The position numbers and the translations under genes were made by a program. The notes below the pieces were generated by a model. That model was not told the origin of the DNA. It did no database searches and saw nothing but the letters and a program-made list of their open reading frames with translations. From Fusobacteriaceae bacterium (GTDB lineage: Bacteria > Fusobacteriota > Fusobacteriia > Fusobacteriales > Fusobacteriaceae), in the NCBI GenBank assembly GCA_016938425.1, contig JAFGUR010000085.1, positions 1-21,178 on the forward strand: a stretch of DNA of 21,178 nucleotides. The letters run 5' to 3'. This document shows positions 7,514-15,497 of this stretch, piece after piece. Within the stretch, counting starts at the first letter, position 1. Every line of letters begins with the position of its first letter.

Positions 7514-9961
7514 TTATTGAATTTCTATTTGCTTTATATTCCAAATTTCATTAGCATACTCTAAAATGGTTCTATCTGAACTAAATTTTCCACTATTTGC
7601 AATGTTCAGCCATGATTTTTTAGCCCAATTATATTTATCCCTGTATGCCTTATCAACTTCTAATTGTGCATTTCTATAACTTTCAAAGTCTTTTAATAAA
7701 TAGTACTCATCAGGTCGATTTCCATCAATACCAAATAATAATGAATTGTAAAGCTCATGGAACATTCCAGAGTCTGAACTGAAAGTACCATCAATTAATG
7801 AATTCATAACTTTTTCAAGACCTTCAGTAGATTTCATTACTTCTAAAGGAATGTAGCCACCATTTGTATTTAAATGCTGAACTTCATCTGCAGTTAATCC
7901 AAATATAAAATTATTATGAGAACCAGCTTCTTCTACTATCTCAACATTGGCTCCATCCAGAGTACCTATAGTGGGAGCTCCGTTAATCATAAATTTCATA
8001 TTTCCAGTTCCAGAAGCCTCTTTACCAGCAGTTGATATTTGTTCAGATAAATTGGCAGCAGGGAATATTTTTTCTGCTAGAGAAACCCTATAATTTTCTA
8101 AAAATACAACTTTAATTTTTCCGTTAATTGTAGAATCTTTATTAATAACTTCTCCAATTGCGTTAATTAATTTAATTATATTTTTAGCTCTTTTATATCC
8201 AGAAGCAGATTTTGCTCCAAAAATAAATGTTCTTGGAACAATATCAAAATTAGGATTAGATTTAACTTTAAAGTACAAATCAATTATGTGAAGAACATTT
8301 AATAATTGCCTTTTATACTCATGCAATCTTTTTATTTGAACATCAAAAATAGAATTAGGGTCAACATCAATATTATTATGCTCTTTAATGTACTTTGCAA
8401 GCTGTACTTTAGCTTCATGTTTAGAAATAATAAATTTATCAAGAATTTCTTTATTATCTCCATAGGGTTCTAGTTTTTTTAATTCAGATAAATTTTTAAT
8501 CCATTTATCACCAATTAAATCAGTAATAATTTTTGAAAGTGAAGGATTTGCTTTTAATAACCATCTTCTCTGTGTTATTCCATTTGTTTTATTTAAAAAC
8601 TTGTGTGGATATAATTGATACCAGTCTTTTAATTCTTGATATTTTAAAATCTCCGTATGAAGATTGGCAACACCATTAACTTTTGAAGAACCATGTATTG
8701 CAAGCCAAGCCATTTTTATAGAACCGTTAGAAATAATTGACATTTTATTATGCTTTGCCCAATCTCCCGGGAAAGCCATTCTAAGCTCTATCATAAACCT
8801 TCTGTTTATTTCCTCTATAATTTGATAAACTCTAGGTAAAAGTCCTTGAAATATACTAATTGGCCATTTTTCAAGAGCTTCTGAAAGTATAGTGTGATTT
8901 GTATAACTAAATGTTTTAGTAACAATTTCCCACGCTTCATGCCACTCTAATTTTTCCCAATCCATAAGTATTCTCATTAATTCAGGGATAGCTACAACAG
9001 GATGAGTATCATTTAATTGTATTGAAGCCTTTTCTGGAAAAATTTTATAATTATTACCATATTTTAATTTAAATTTTCTAACAATGTCTTGTAATGAAGC
9101 AGAAACAAAAAAGTATTGTTGTCTAAGACGAAGCTCTTTTCCGCTAGGGCCACTATCATTAGGATATAAAACTCTTGAAATATCCTCTGCTTTAATCATA
9201 TCTTTTACTGCTTGATTATAGTGTTGATCATTAAAAAGTTGTAAGTTAAAGCCATTTGGAGACTCTGCTTGCCAAAGTCTTAGGGTATTTACAGTTTTGT
9301 TTCCATAACCAATAATGGGCATATCAAAAGGAATAGCTGATACAAGTTCGGCGTCTACTCTTTTAAAATGCTCACGGCCACCTAAATCTCTTTCAACTAT
9401 AATTTTACCACCAAACTTAACAGTAACAGCTTCTTCTCTTTTTTCAATTTCCCAAGGGTCATTGTAATCAAGCCATCTATCAGGAAGCTCAATTTGGAAA
9501 CCATTTTCTATTTTTTGCTTAAACATACCATATTTATAACGAATACCATAGCCAGTACCAGGAAGGCTAAGAGTTGCAAGAGAGTCTAAAAAACACGCAG
9601 CAAGTCTACCAAGCCCGCCATTTCCTAATCCAGCATCTTCTTCTTGGTCTTCAATAATATTAAAATCAAAATTAATTTCATTTAAAATTTCCTTAATTTC
9701 TTCTAAAATATTTAAATTTATTAAGTTATTAGAAAAAGCTCTTCCCATAAGAAATTCTGCAGAAAGATAAAAAGCTTGTTTAACTTCAAACTTTTCATAG
9801 GTATTCATAGTATTAAGCCAATTTGACGTAACAATATCCATAACACTTTTTGAAACAGCGTCAAAAATATTTCGTTTTGTAGCTTTTTCAATTGATGTCC
9901 CCATTAATTGTAAGTTGTTAATTATATTTTTTTTGAATTCTTCCTTGTCTATTTTGTGCAT
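7514..9961 (-). CDS. glgP: Alpha-glucan (glycogen/maltodextrin) phosphorylase
   Basis: A GT35 phosphorylase of about 815 residues, the usual bacterial length. It splits alpha-1,4-glucans with phosphate to give glucose-1-phosphate in the cytoplasm. Visible family blocks are EDAGLGNGGLGRLAACFLDS near residue 110, IQLNDTHPVVAIPELMR near 315, the R-I-HEYKRQLLN segment near 545, and the pyridoxal-phosphate region SGTGNMKFMINGAPTIGT with the cofactor lysine at about residue 656. Two start codons are in frame, at 9967 and 9961; AAGGAG abuts the first directly and is 6 bases from the second, so the second is chosen. It is the last gene of the run binding protein - permeases - chemoreceptor - glgP. 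A 13-bp hairpin sits just upstream of its ribosome binding site. With the amylosucrase it would form a synthesis/breakdown pair for a storage glucan. Confidence 0.97.
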   Translation of the reverse strand: MHKIDKEEFKKNIINNLQLMGTSIEKATKRNIFDAVSKSVMDIVTSNWLNTMNTYEKFEVKQAFYLSAEFLMGRAFSNNLINLNILEEIKEILNEINFDFNIIEDQEEDAGLGNGGLGRLAACFLDSLATLSLPGTGYGIRYKYGMFKQKIENGFQIELPDRWLDYNDPWEIEKREEAVTVKFGGKIIVERDLGGREHFKRVDAELVSAIPFDMPIIGYGNKTVNTLRLWQAESPNGFNLQLFNDQHYNQAVKDMIKAEDISRVLYPNDSGPSGKELRLRQQYFFVSASLQDIVRKFKLKYGNNYKIFPEKASIQLNDTHPVVAIPELMRILMDWEKLEWHEAWEIVTKTFSYTNHTILSEALEKWPISIFQGLLPRVYQIIEEINRRFMIELRMAFPGDWAKHNKMSIISNGSIKMAWLAIHGSSKVNGVANLHTEILKYQELKDWYQLYPHKFLNKTNGITQRRWLLKANPSLSKIITDLIGDKWIKNLSELKKLEPYGDNKEILDKFIISKHEAKVQLAKYIKEHNNIDVDPNSIFDVQIKRLHEYKRQLLNVLHIIDLYFKVKSNPNFDIVPRTFIFGAKSASGYKRAKNIIKLINAIGEVINKDSTINGKIKVVFLENYRVSLAEKIFPAANLSEQISTAGKEASGTGNMKFMINGAPTIGTLDGANVEIVEEAGSHNNFIFGLTADEVQHLNTNGGYIPLEVMKSTEGLEKVMNSLIDGTFSSDSGMFHELYNSLLFGIDGNRPDEYYLLKDFESYRNAQLEVDKAYRDKYNWAKKSWLNIANSGKFSSDRTILEYANEIWNIKQIEIQ

Positions 9962-9983
9962 TTTCATCTCCTTATTTTAGGGT

Positions 9984-10027
9984 TCCCATATTCTTATGCG
10001 GTAGGGTGTATTTTTAAGAATATGGGA
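9984..10027 (-). promoter_or_regulatory. Long hairpin in the leader directly upstream of glgP
   Basis: TCCCATATTCTTA (9984-9996) pairs perfectly with TAAGAATATGGGA (10015-10027), enclosing an 18-base loop. On the - strand the right arm ends about 10 bases before the AAGGAG of glgP and no U-run follows it, so it is not a typical terminator for the chemoreceptor gene. On the + strand it is followed by TTTTA. It may stabilise or control translation of glgP mRNA or be a protein-binding site. Confidence 0.6.
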
Positions 10028-10066
10028 TTTTATCAATAATTAGGTTGTTTTTTTAACTAGTTATTA

Positions 10067-11911
10067 TCAAATAAAAATAAATTTATTAATACTTGAATTT
10101 ACTTTTTCAGAATTTTCTAATAAAATTTCTGATACTTCAATAAGATTATTTATAGATTGACTTGTAGAAAACATAGTCTGATTAATTTCTTCAATACCAT
10201 AGAAAATTTCTTTAAAAATATTTTCTATTTCCTTTGATTGATTTTTCAAATTTTCCATAGAAATTGATTGTTCTTTGGTTTCATCATAAATTGATTGAAG
10301 TGACTCTGTTATATTTACTAGAACATTCATAAGTTTAACAAAAATAATTTCAATTCTATCAATTTCATTATTCATTTCTTTCATTTTTTCTTTACTTTTA
10401 TGTGATTTTGTTACAGTAAAATCAATTTTATTAGAAATAGAATTAATTTTATTCTCAATTTCTATGGCTGTCAATTTAGAGTTTTCAGCTAATTTTCTGA
10501 TTTCGCTGGCAACAACAGCAAAACCTTTTCCAGATTCACCTGCTCGAGCTGCTTCTATAGCAGCATTTAAAGATAGTAAATTGGTTTGCTCAGTAATTCC
10601 ATAGATTTTTTTAATAAACTCTGCAATTTCCTTAGAAAAAACTTTAAGACTTTCAACATCTTCTATATTATTTTCAATTTCATCAGCAATCTCGTTGACT
10701 TTACTTGTAGCATTTTTAATAGTTTCTTTTTCTTTGAGGGCTTCTTCTAACATTTTCTCATTATCATTTTTAATAATTTCAAAAGATTTAATCATTTCAG
10801 AACTTTCAATATACATTTTTTCGGAGTTGTCAGCCATACTTACTGCTTGAGTTACAGAATGATTTATGCTACTTTTTATTTGAGAAATGCTGGCAGATAC
10901 TTCTTCAGAAGCAGCACTATTCAGTAATACTGTATTTGAAATTTTTTCCGATTCTTTTTTTATTAATAGAGAGTTTTCAACAATTTCGTTAATAGTATTT
11001 TTAAAAGCTTTAATCATCTGATTAAGAGAATTATTTATTAAGCTTAGCTCAAAAGTCGTATGCTTGTTATCAATTTCTTGAATTTCTAACTGTAAGGTAG
11101 ATAGATGATTTAAATTTCTAATTAAACTATTTATAAGTATTTTAGTAGACTTATAAGAAACAATTCCTAGCAAACTAATAATACCTATTATAAAAACAAC
11201 TAGAGTGAAAAAGAAAATATCAATTTTCTTAATTTTGTTAACATTATTTTTTGAATCATTTAAAATTTCATCAATATTTGTAGAATTACTAATATTTAAT
11301 TCTTCTAAAAACGGTGCTAATTTAAAATTAATTTCATCAATATTTGTCATTATATTAGAATCAAAAGATTCATTTATTTGATTTTTAATTTCTATTGATT
11401 TTGTATAGTCTCCTTTTTCAATAAAACTAATTTGTTGTTCTTTTAAAGTATAAATATTATTAATAGATTTTTTTAATAAATTAATAGTATTAGTGATAGA
11501 ACTATCAGATTTTATAGAAGTAAAATTTTCATTAAAATGGTCAAGTCCTAAAAGAGCTTTATTTAGAAAAGATTTTGATTCATAAATATTTTCAGTATTT
11601 ATAAGTAATAAAGTATTTTTAAAAAATTCATTAGTTAGTGTAGTAGAAGCAACTTGTATCATTACAGTTTTTGAATTATTTGTCTTAATATTTTCAACTT
11701 TCATTTCTGTTTTGTAAAATTCACTGATAAGCTTTTTATTTGATATTTTTTGTACTAGTAAAAAAGAACCAAGTAATAAAAAAATCATTAAAAATCCTAT
11801 ACCTAATTTGGTACTTAACTTAAAGTTTTTTAAAGAAAATTTTGAATAATTCTTTAAATTTAGATTTTTAAAAGTACTTATAATTTTCTTAAAGTTATAA
11901 TTCTTAGTCAT
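10067..11911 (-). CDS. Methyl-accepting chemotaxis protein (transmembrane chemoreceptor)
   Basis: A 614-residue receptor. A Lys/Asn-rich cytoplasmic N-terminus (1-35) precedes transmembrane segment 1 (about 36-53), a helical periplasmic sensor of about 175 residues resembling a four-helix bundle, transmembrane segment 2 (about 232-252), and a long coiled-coil signalling domain. The hairpin tip that contacts CheA/CheW is nearly canonical: EQTNLLSLNAAIEAARAGE then GKGFAVVASEIRKLAENS (about 441-478). No recognisable HAMP consensus can be seen between TM2 and the coiled coil, and there is no NWETF-like CheR tether at the C-terminus. It starts 32 bases after the second sugar permease and precedes glgP, so it is probably in the transporter operon and may sense occupancy of the sugar-binding protein. 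No CheA, CheW or flagellar gene is in the window. Confidence 0.93.
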   Translation of the reverse strand: MTKNYNFKKIISTFKNLNLKNYSKFSLKNFKLSTKLGIGFLMIFLLLGSFLLVQKISNKKLISEFYKTEMKVENIKTNNSKTVMIQVASTTLTNEFFKNTLLLINTENIYESKSFLNKALLGLDHFNENFTSIKSDSSITNTINLLKKSINNIYTLKEQQISFIEKGDYTKSIEIKNQINESFDSNIMTNIDEINFKLAPFLEELNISNSTNIDEILNDSKNNVNKIKKIDIFFFTLVVFIIGIISLLGIVSYKSTKILINSLIRNLNHLSTLQLEIQEIDNKHTTFELSLINNSLNQMIKAFKNTINEIVENSLLIKKESEKISNTVLLNSAASEEVSASISQIKSSINHSVTQAVSMADNSEKMYIESSEMIKSFEIIKNDNEKMLEEALKEKETIKNATSKVNEIADEIENNIEDVESLKVFSKEIAEFIKKIYGITEQTNLLSLNAAIEAARAGESGKGFAVVASEIRKLAENSKLTAIEIENKINSISNKIDFTVTKSHKSKEKMKEMNNEIDRIEIIFVKLMNVLVNITESLQSIYDETKEQSISMENLKNQSKEIENIFKEIFYGIEEINQTMFSTSQSINNLIEVSEILLENSEKVNSSINKFIFI

Positions 11912-11943
11912 CTACTCACCCCTTTTTTCCTTCTATAAAAATA

Positions 11944-12762
11944 CTATTCTTTTCCACCAGTATTTGCTATACCTGAAATAAATTGTTTTTGTCCTATAAA
12001 AAACATAATAAGAATAGGAACTGTAACAAAAACTACAGCAGCCATAAGTAAAGTATAATTAGTAGAGAATTGTTCTTGGAATGTTGTAAGTCCTAATTGA
12101 ACAGTTCTCATTTCTTCAGAACTTGTAAAAATTAATGGTTTAAATAAGTCATTCCATTCAGCAATAAATGTTAGAAGAAATAATGTAACAGCAGGGGCTT
12201 TAGAAATAGGAAGTACAATTTTCCATAGAATTTGCCATCTTGTAGCACCATCAATTTTAGCAGATTCTTCTACCGATATAGGTAATGTTTCAAAATGTTG
12301 TTTAAATAGGAATATTCCAAAAGCATTAGCGAGAGAAGGCAGAATAAGTGCAGTATATGTATCTATCCAACCTAATTTTGAAAACATAACATAAATAGGT
12401 AAAACAAGAAGTTGATAAGGAACAACAAGAGTTCCAAGAACCAGAGCAAATAAAACATTTTTACCTTTAAAATTTAGCCTAGCAAATGCGTATCCAGAAA
12501 GAGCTGATGTAATTATTTGTCCAAAAGTAACAGATGTAGCCATTATGATAGAGTTAATAAATTGTCTTCCAAAATTAGTATAATTCCATGCATCAATATA
12601 ATTTTTCCATATATACTTAGTAGGAAAAATTGAAAGAGTTGTTCTAACTTCAAGATCACTTTTTAAGGAAGTCAGAATTATCCATATTAAAGGAAATAAA
12701 AATAATATTGAAGTAAATATACTAATTATTAATTTGATAGTTGATATTTTTTTCTTATCCAT
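11944..12762 (-). CDS. Sugar ABC transporter permease, MalG/UgpE type (CUT1)
   Basis: A 272-residue inner membrane permease with about six hydrophobic helices, the first near residues 10-31. The EAA loop that docks on the ATPase is at about 165-188 (EESAKIDGATRWQ followed by IVLPISK). The LTSLKS stretch after TM1 and the C-terminal GQKQFISGIANTGGKE tail are typical of the MalG branch. AGAGG lies 6 bases upstream of the ATG. It follows the MalF-type permease by 24 bases, forming the heteromeric channel with it. Confidence 0.95.
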   Translation of the reverse strand: MDKKKISTIKLIISIFTSILFLFPLIWIILTSLKSDLEVRTTLSIFPTKYIWKNYIDAWNYTNFGRQFINSIIMATSVTFGQIITSALSGYAFARLNFKGKNVLFALVLGTLVVPYQLLVLPIYVMFSKLGWIDTYTALILPSLANAFGIFLFKQHFETLPISVEESAKIDGATRWQILWKIVLPISKAPAVTLFLLTFIAEWNDLFKPLIFTSSEEMRTVQLGLTTFQEQFSTNYTLLMAAVVFVTVPILIMFFIGQKQFISGIANTGGKE

Positions 12763-12786
12763 TTTAACCTCTTCTTTCTCTAAAAT

Positions 12787-13659
12787 TTACTTCTTAGTTA
12801 TTTTAAATTGTATTAAAGTAAGTAATAATACTAGGACAAGAAGTATTATAGCAGCAGCAGAAGCGTATCCTAATTCAAAACTATTAAAAGCTTTTTTATA
12901 TATATAATAAACAAATACTGTTGTAGAACCAGTTGGTCCTCCTTTAGTCATTGCAAATATTTGCTCAAATGTTCTGAAAGAAAAAATAGTACGAATAACA
13001 AGTACAAAAAGAGTTGTTGGCATAAGAAGAGGCCAAGTAATATCTTTAAATTGTTGCCATTTGTTTGCACCATCAATTTCAGAAGCTTCATAGTAACTTG
13101 AATTTATACCGTTTAGTCCTGCTAAAAACAATATCATATTATAGCCAGCATCTTTCCAAATGGTCATGGCAATAACAGATTTCATGGCAAATCTTTCATC
13201 TGTTAACCATGGTATTTTTTCTCCACCTATTTTTACAAGTAAAGTATTTACAATTCCATAGTCTTTGTTTAATAGCCAAACCCAGATTAATCCAGCAGCA
13301 ACTAAAGACGTTACAACAGGAGAGAAGAAAATTGTTCTAAATACGCCTTTAGCTTTTAAATCATTATTAATAAGTAAAGCAAGGGCAAGTCCTACGGACA
13401 TTCCAAGAGGAACAGACCATCCTATGAAGATGAAAGAGTTTTTTACAGTAGCCCAAAACTCTTCATCAATAAAAAGATTTTTGTAATTATTTATACCTAT
13501 AAATTCTTTAGTTCCCATACCATCCATATTGTAAAAGCTATTAATTAGTAATTGAATTGTTGGATAAAATGTAAATATAGCTAGTAAAATAAGAGCAGGT
13601 GCTAAGTATAAATATGCAGAAACCGATTCTTTTTCTAAAATTTCTTTGATCTTTTTCAT
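12787..13659 (-). CDS. Sugar ABC transporter permease, MalF/UgpA type (CUT1)
   Basis: A 290-residue inner membrane permease. Hydrophobic segments begin with AYLYLAPALILLAIFTFYP near residue 15, a signature of short MalF/UgpA-type subunits lacking the large periplasmic loop of E. coli MalF. The EAA loop is at about 191-213 (EASEIDGANKWQQ then WPLLMP), and GPTGSTTVFVYYIY is another family block. A GTG at 13674 is in frame, but the ATG at 13659 is preferred because GGAAGGG lies 7 bases before it. It lies 62 bases after the binding protein gene, with an intercistronic hairpin between. The pair needs an ATPase of the MsmK/UgpC type, which must be encoded elsewhere. Confidence 0.95.
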   Translation of the reverse strand: MKKIKEILEKESVSAYLYLAPALILLAIFTFYPTIQLLINSFYNMDGMGTKEFIGINNYKNLFIDEEFWATVKNSFIFIGWSVPLGMSVGLALALLINNDLKAKGVFRTIFFSPVVTSLVAAGLIWVWLLNKDYGIVNTLLVKIGGEKIPWLTDERFAMKSVIAMTIWKDAGYNMILFLAGLNGINSSYYEASEIDGANKWQQFKDITWPLLMPTTLFVLVIRTIFSFRTFEQIFAMTKGGPTGSTTVFVYYIYKKAFNSFELGYASAAAIILLVLVLLLTLIQFKITKK

Positions 13660-13686
13660 AATTATCCCTTCCACAGTTTATATTTT

Positions 13687-13708
13687 AGGCGAGAAAAAAT
13701 TCTCGCCT
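13687..13708 (-). promoter_or_regulatory. Intercistronic hairpin between binding protein and permease genes
   Basis: AGGCGAGAA and TTCTCGCCT form a perfect 9-bp stem around a 4-base loop, 13 bases past the binding protein stop. On the - strand no U-run follows, so readthrough is expected. Such hairpins commonly protect the upstream message and keep the binding protein in excess over permeases, as in malE-malF; that role is inferred here. On the + strand it is followed by TTTTAATT. Confidence 0.6.
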
Positions 13709-13721
13709 TTTAATTATGATA

Positions 13722-15038
13722 TTATTTTAATAAATCATCAGTATATTTAGCAGCTCTTTCTAAAGAAGTTTTTGCATCTTGTTTGTTATAAAGAGTTTTT
13801 TCAATTTCTTTACCTAAATATTCAGAAATTTTTACGTATTCAGGTATTGAAGGTCTAGCTTTTCCATATTGCATTTGGTCTGAATATGTTTTTATAAATT
13901 CATTTTCTTTTAAGAAATCTTGATATTTTGCATCAGCAGCAGCACTTTTTGATACTGGTAAATATCCTGTTTTTATTGCCCATTCAACTTGGAAATCTGC
14001 TGACATAATAAATTTTGAAAATTCCCATGCAGCTTTTTCTCTAGTTTCATCAGATTTGAATAAGAATAAGTTTTCTCCACCAATGTTAGTTGCATTTATT
14101 CCTTTTCCATCTGCTGCATATTTACCAGCGCTTGGTAACATGATAACACCATATTCAAAACCATTATTTTTACGTGCATCTTCTAACACACCGTAATTCC
14201 AAGGCCCATTAATCATCATTGATACTCTTCCTGCTAAGAAATCATCTGTTTTATACCCTGCATCAGGTTCAGAAAAATTAGCAACTTTTTCTTTTTGAAC
14301 TAAGTCAGTCCAAAATTGAAGAGCATTAATTCCAGCAGGAGAATTAAACATTGATTTATCTGAATTTGGTGATAAGAATTCTCCACCAGCTTGCCATAAA
14401 AGAGTTTGCCATGTCCAAACAGTCCATTCAGTATTACCTAGTGGTACTTGGAATCCCATTTTCCCATCTTTTGTTAATTTTTTAGCAGCTACTAATAAAT
14501 CATCCCAAGTTTTTATACTATTAGGGTCAATTCCAGCTTCTTTGAAGTCCTTTTTATTGTAGTATAAACCTAAATTATTTGCAGAAAATGGTACAGTCCA
14601 AATTTCACTTTTATAAGTTGAAACATCCCATAATCCTTGATAAACATCATCTTTTTTAAAAGAAGAATCTGATTTAATAAAATCTTCTACCTTAACAAGT
14701 TTTCCAGTTTTAGCAAGCTGTCCAGTATATGCTGGAGCCCACCACATTAAATCTGGTGCTTTATTTCCAGCAATAGCTGTCATAATTTTTCCATTTACTT
14801 GGTCAGCAGCTCCATAATTTTGAGCTTTAACAGTGATATTAGGATTTTTACTTTCAAATTCTTTAATTTTACTTTCTAAAATAGCAACGCTATCAGGAGA
14901 TTCTATACCATGCCAAAATGTAATCTCTACTTTAGAATTTGTTGAAGATTTATCTTCTCCTTTATTAGTTTCTCCTTTTTTCCCACACGCAATAAAAAGA
15001 ACCAAAGTTAATGACAAAAGTGCTAATATTTTCTTCAT
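13722..15038 (-). CDS. Sugar ABC transporter substrate-binding lipoprotein (family 1)
   Basis: A 438-residue extracellular solute-binding protein of the CUT1 class. The signal peptide ends with lipobox FIAC and lipidated Cys18, followed by a charged Lys/Glu/Ser tether (about 19-36). The mature fold begins EITFWHGIESPDS, and family 1 blocks follow: IAGNKAPDLMWWAP, WTVPFSANNLGLYYNKK, WTWQTLLWQAGGEFLS, GRVSMMINGPWNY and GGENLFLFK. The many aromatic residues fit a carbohydrate ligand. Sequence alone does not separate sucrose, maltodextrin, other glycosides or glycerol-3-phosphate; the amylosucrase upstream and the phosphorylase downstream favour sucrose or an alpha-glucoside. GAGGAGGG precedes the ATG. 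It is the first gene of the transporter operon and follows a long structured leader. Confidence 0.95.
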   Translation of the reverse strand: MKKILALLSLTLVLFIACGKKGETNKGEDKSSTNSKVEITFWHGIESPDSVAILESKIKEFESKNPNITVKAQNYGAADQVNGKIMTAIAGNKAPDLMWWAPAYTGQLAKTGKLVKVEDFIKSDSSFKKDDVYQGLWDVSTYKSEIWTVPFSANNLGLYYNKKDFKEAGIDPNSIKTWDDLLVAAKKLTKDGKMGFQVPLGNTEWTVWTWQTLLWQAGGEFLSPNSDKSMFNSPAGINALQFWTDLVQKEKVANFSEPDAGYKTDDFLAGRVSMMINGPWNYGVLEDARKNNGFEYGVIMLPSAGKYAADGKGINATNIGGENLFLFKSDETREKAAWEFSKFIMSADFQVEWAIKTGYLPVSKSAAADAKYQDFLKENEFIKTYSDQMQYGKARPSIPEYVKISEYLGKEIEKTLYNKQDAKTSLERAAKYTDDLLK

Positions 15039-15056
15039 TTTTCCCTCCTCTATTTT

Positions 15057-15073
15057 TAAGCCTATAAGGCTTA
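15057..15073 (-). promoter_or_regulatory. Small hairpin close to the binding protein start
   Basis: TAAGCCT and AGGCTTA form a 7-bp inverted repeat with a 3-base loop, ending about 18 bases before the start codon, just upstream of the ribosome binding site. It could limit ribosome access or be a protein site. Confidence 0.35.
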
Positions 15074-15076
15074 TTG

Positions 15077-15090
15077 TGAAAAGCTTTTCA
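15077..15090. promoter_or_regulatory. Operator-like palindrome TGAAAAGCTTTTCA
   Basis: A perfect 14-base palindrome 39-52 bases upstream of the binding protein gene. Length and symmetry resemble LacI-family or CcpA-type operators, although those usually have a central CG and this has GC. It would overlap the start region of the possible promoter at 15103-15131. Confidence 0.4.
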
Positions 15091-15102
15091 TTAATTTTTT
15101 AA

Positions 15103-15131
15103 ATTTAAATCCTATAGCTATTTATTTTCAA
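15103..15131 (-). promoter_or_regulatory. Possible proximal promoter of the sugar transporter operon
   Basis: On the - strand TTGAAA (15126-15131), 17 bases and TTAAAT (15103-15108). The match is moderate and the area is AT-rich, so this is weaker than the distal promoter. Confidence 0.3.
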
Positions 15132-15189
15132 TTTTCAATTACTCAGATGTAGTAAATACTGTAAAATCAATATTTAGATAAAACATGAG

Positions 15190-15305
15190 GATAAATCTTT
15201 GCGGTGTTTGCATGCTATCAACTTATTAAATAATAAGGAAAGAATTTAAGTATTGAGTTTTAATTTAAGTTGATAGCATTGTAAACTTTAGTCCCGCAAA
15301 TTATC
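15190..15305 (-). repeat. Nested inverted repeats forming a ~116-base structured element
   Basis: Four successive helices share one axis: GATAA/TTATC (15190-15194 with 15301-15305), TTTGCGG/CCGCAAA (15198-15204 with 15294-15300), GTTT/AAAC (15206-15209 with 15283-15286), and a perfect 14-bp ATGCTATCAACTTA/TAAGTTGATAGCAT (15212-15225 with 15266-15279), closing a 40-base AT-rich loop. No known RNA family was recognised. It may be a leader RNA domain of the transporter transcript, an independent small RNA, or a MITE-like mobile palindrome. Confidence 0.75.
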
Positions 15306-15309
15306 TCTC

Positions 15310-15329
15310 TTACATATAGGAGTATGTAA
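15310..15329. repeat. Small perfect hairpin beside the structured element
   Basis: TTACATA (15310-15316) pairs with TATGTAA (15323-15329) around a 6-base loop, 4 bases from the end of the larger element. Confidence 0.5.
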
Positions 15330-15497
15330 ACAATTGATGTTTAAAACTCTTTAAAGCTGAGTATATAACATAATGAAATAAATATAAAAGGACTTTAAAT
15401 TAAATAATAATATTGATTTTTTTTGGTATATAGTGTTATTTTTCAGTTTATAAAATTCAAAATCAATACATTTAATGGTAAGGGTTTCATATAATTA

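Noticed and set aside
13265..13486. + strand ORF inside the MalF-type permease
   Set aside because: Shadow frame of a conserved membrane protein without a ribosome binding site.
14833..15102. + strand ORF across the binding protein start
   Set aside because: It covers the lipoprotein signal and promoter region in antisense and shows no family resemblance.
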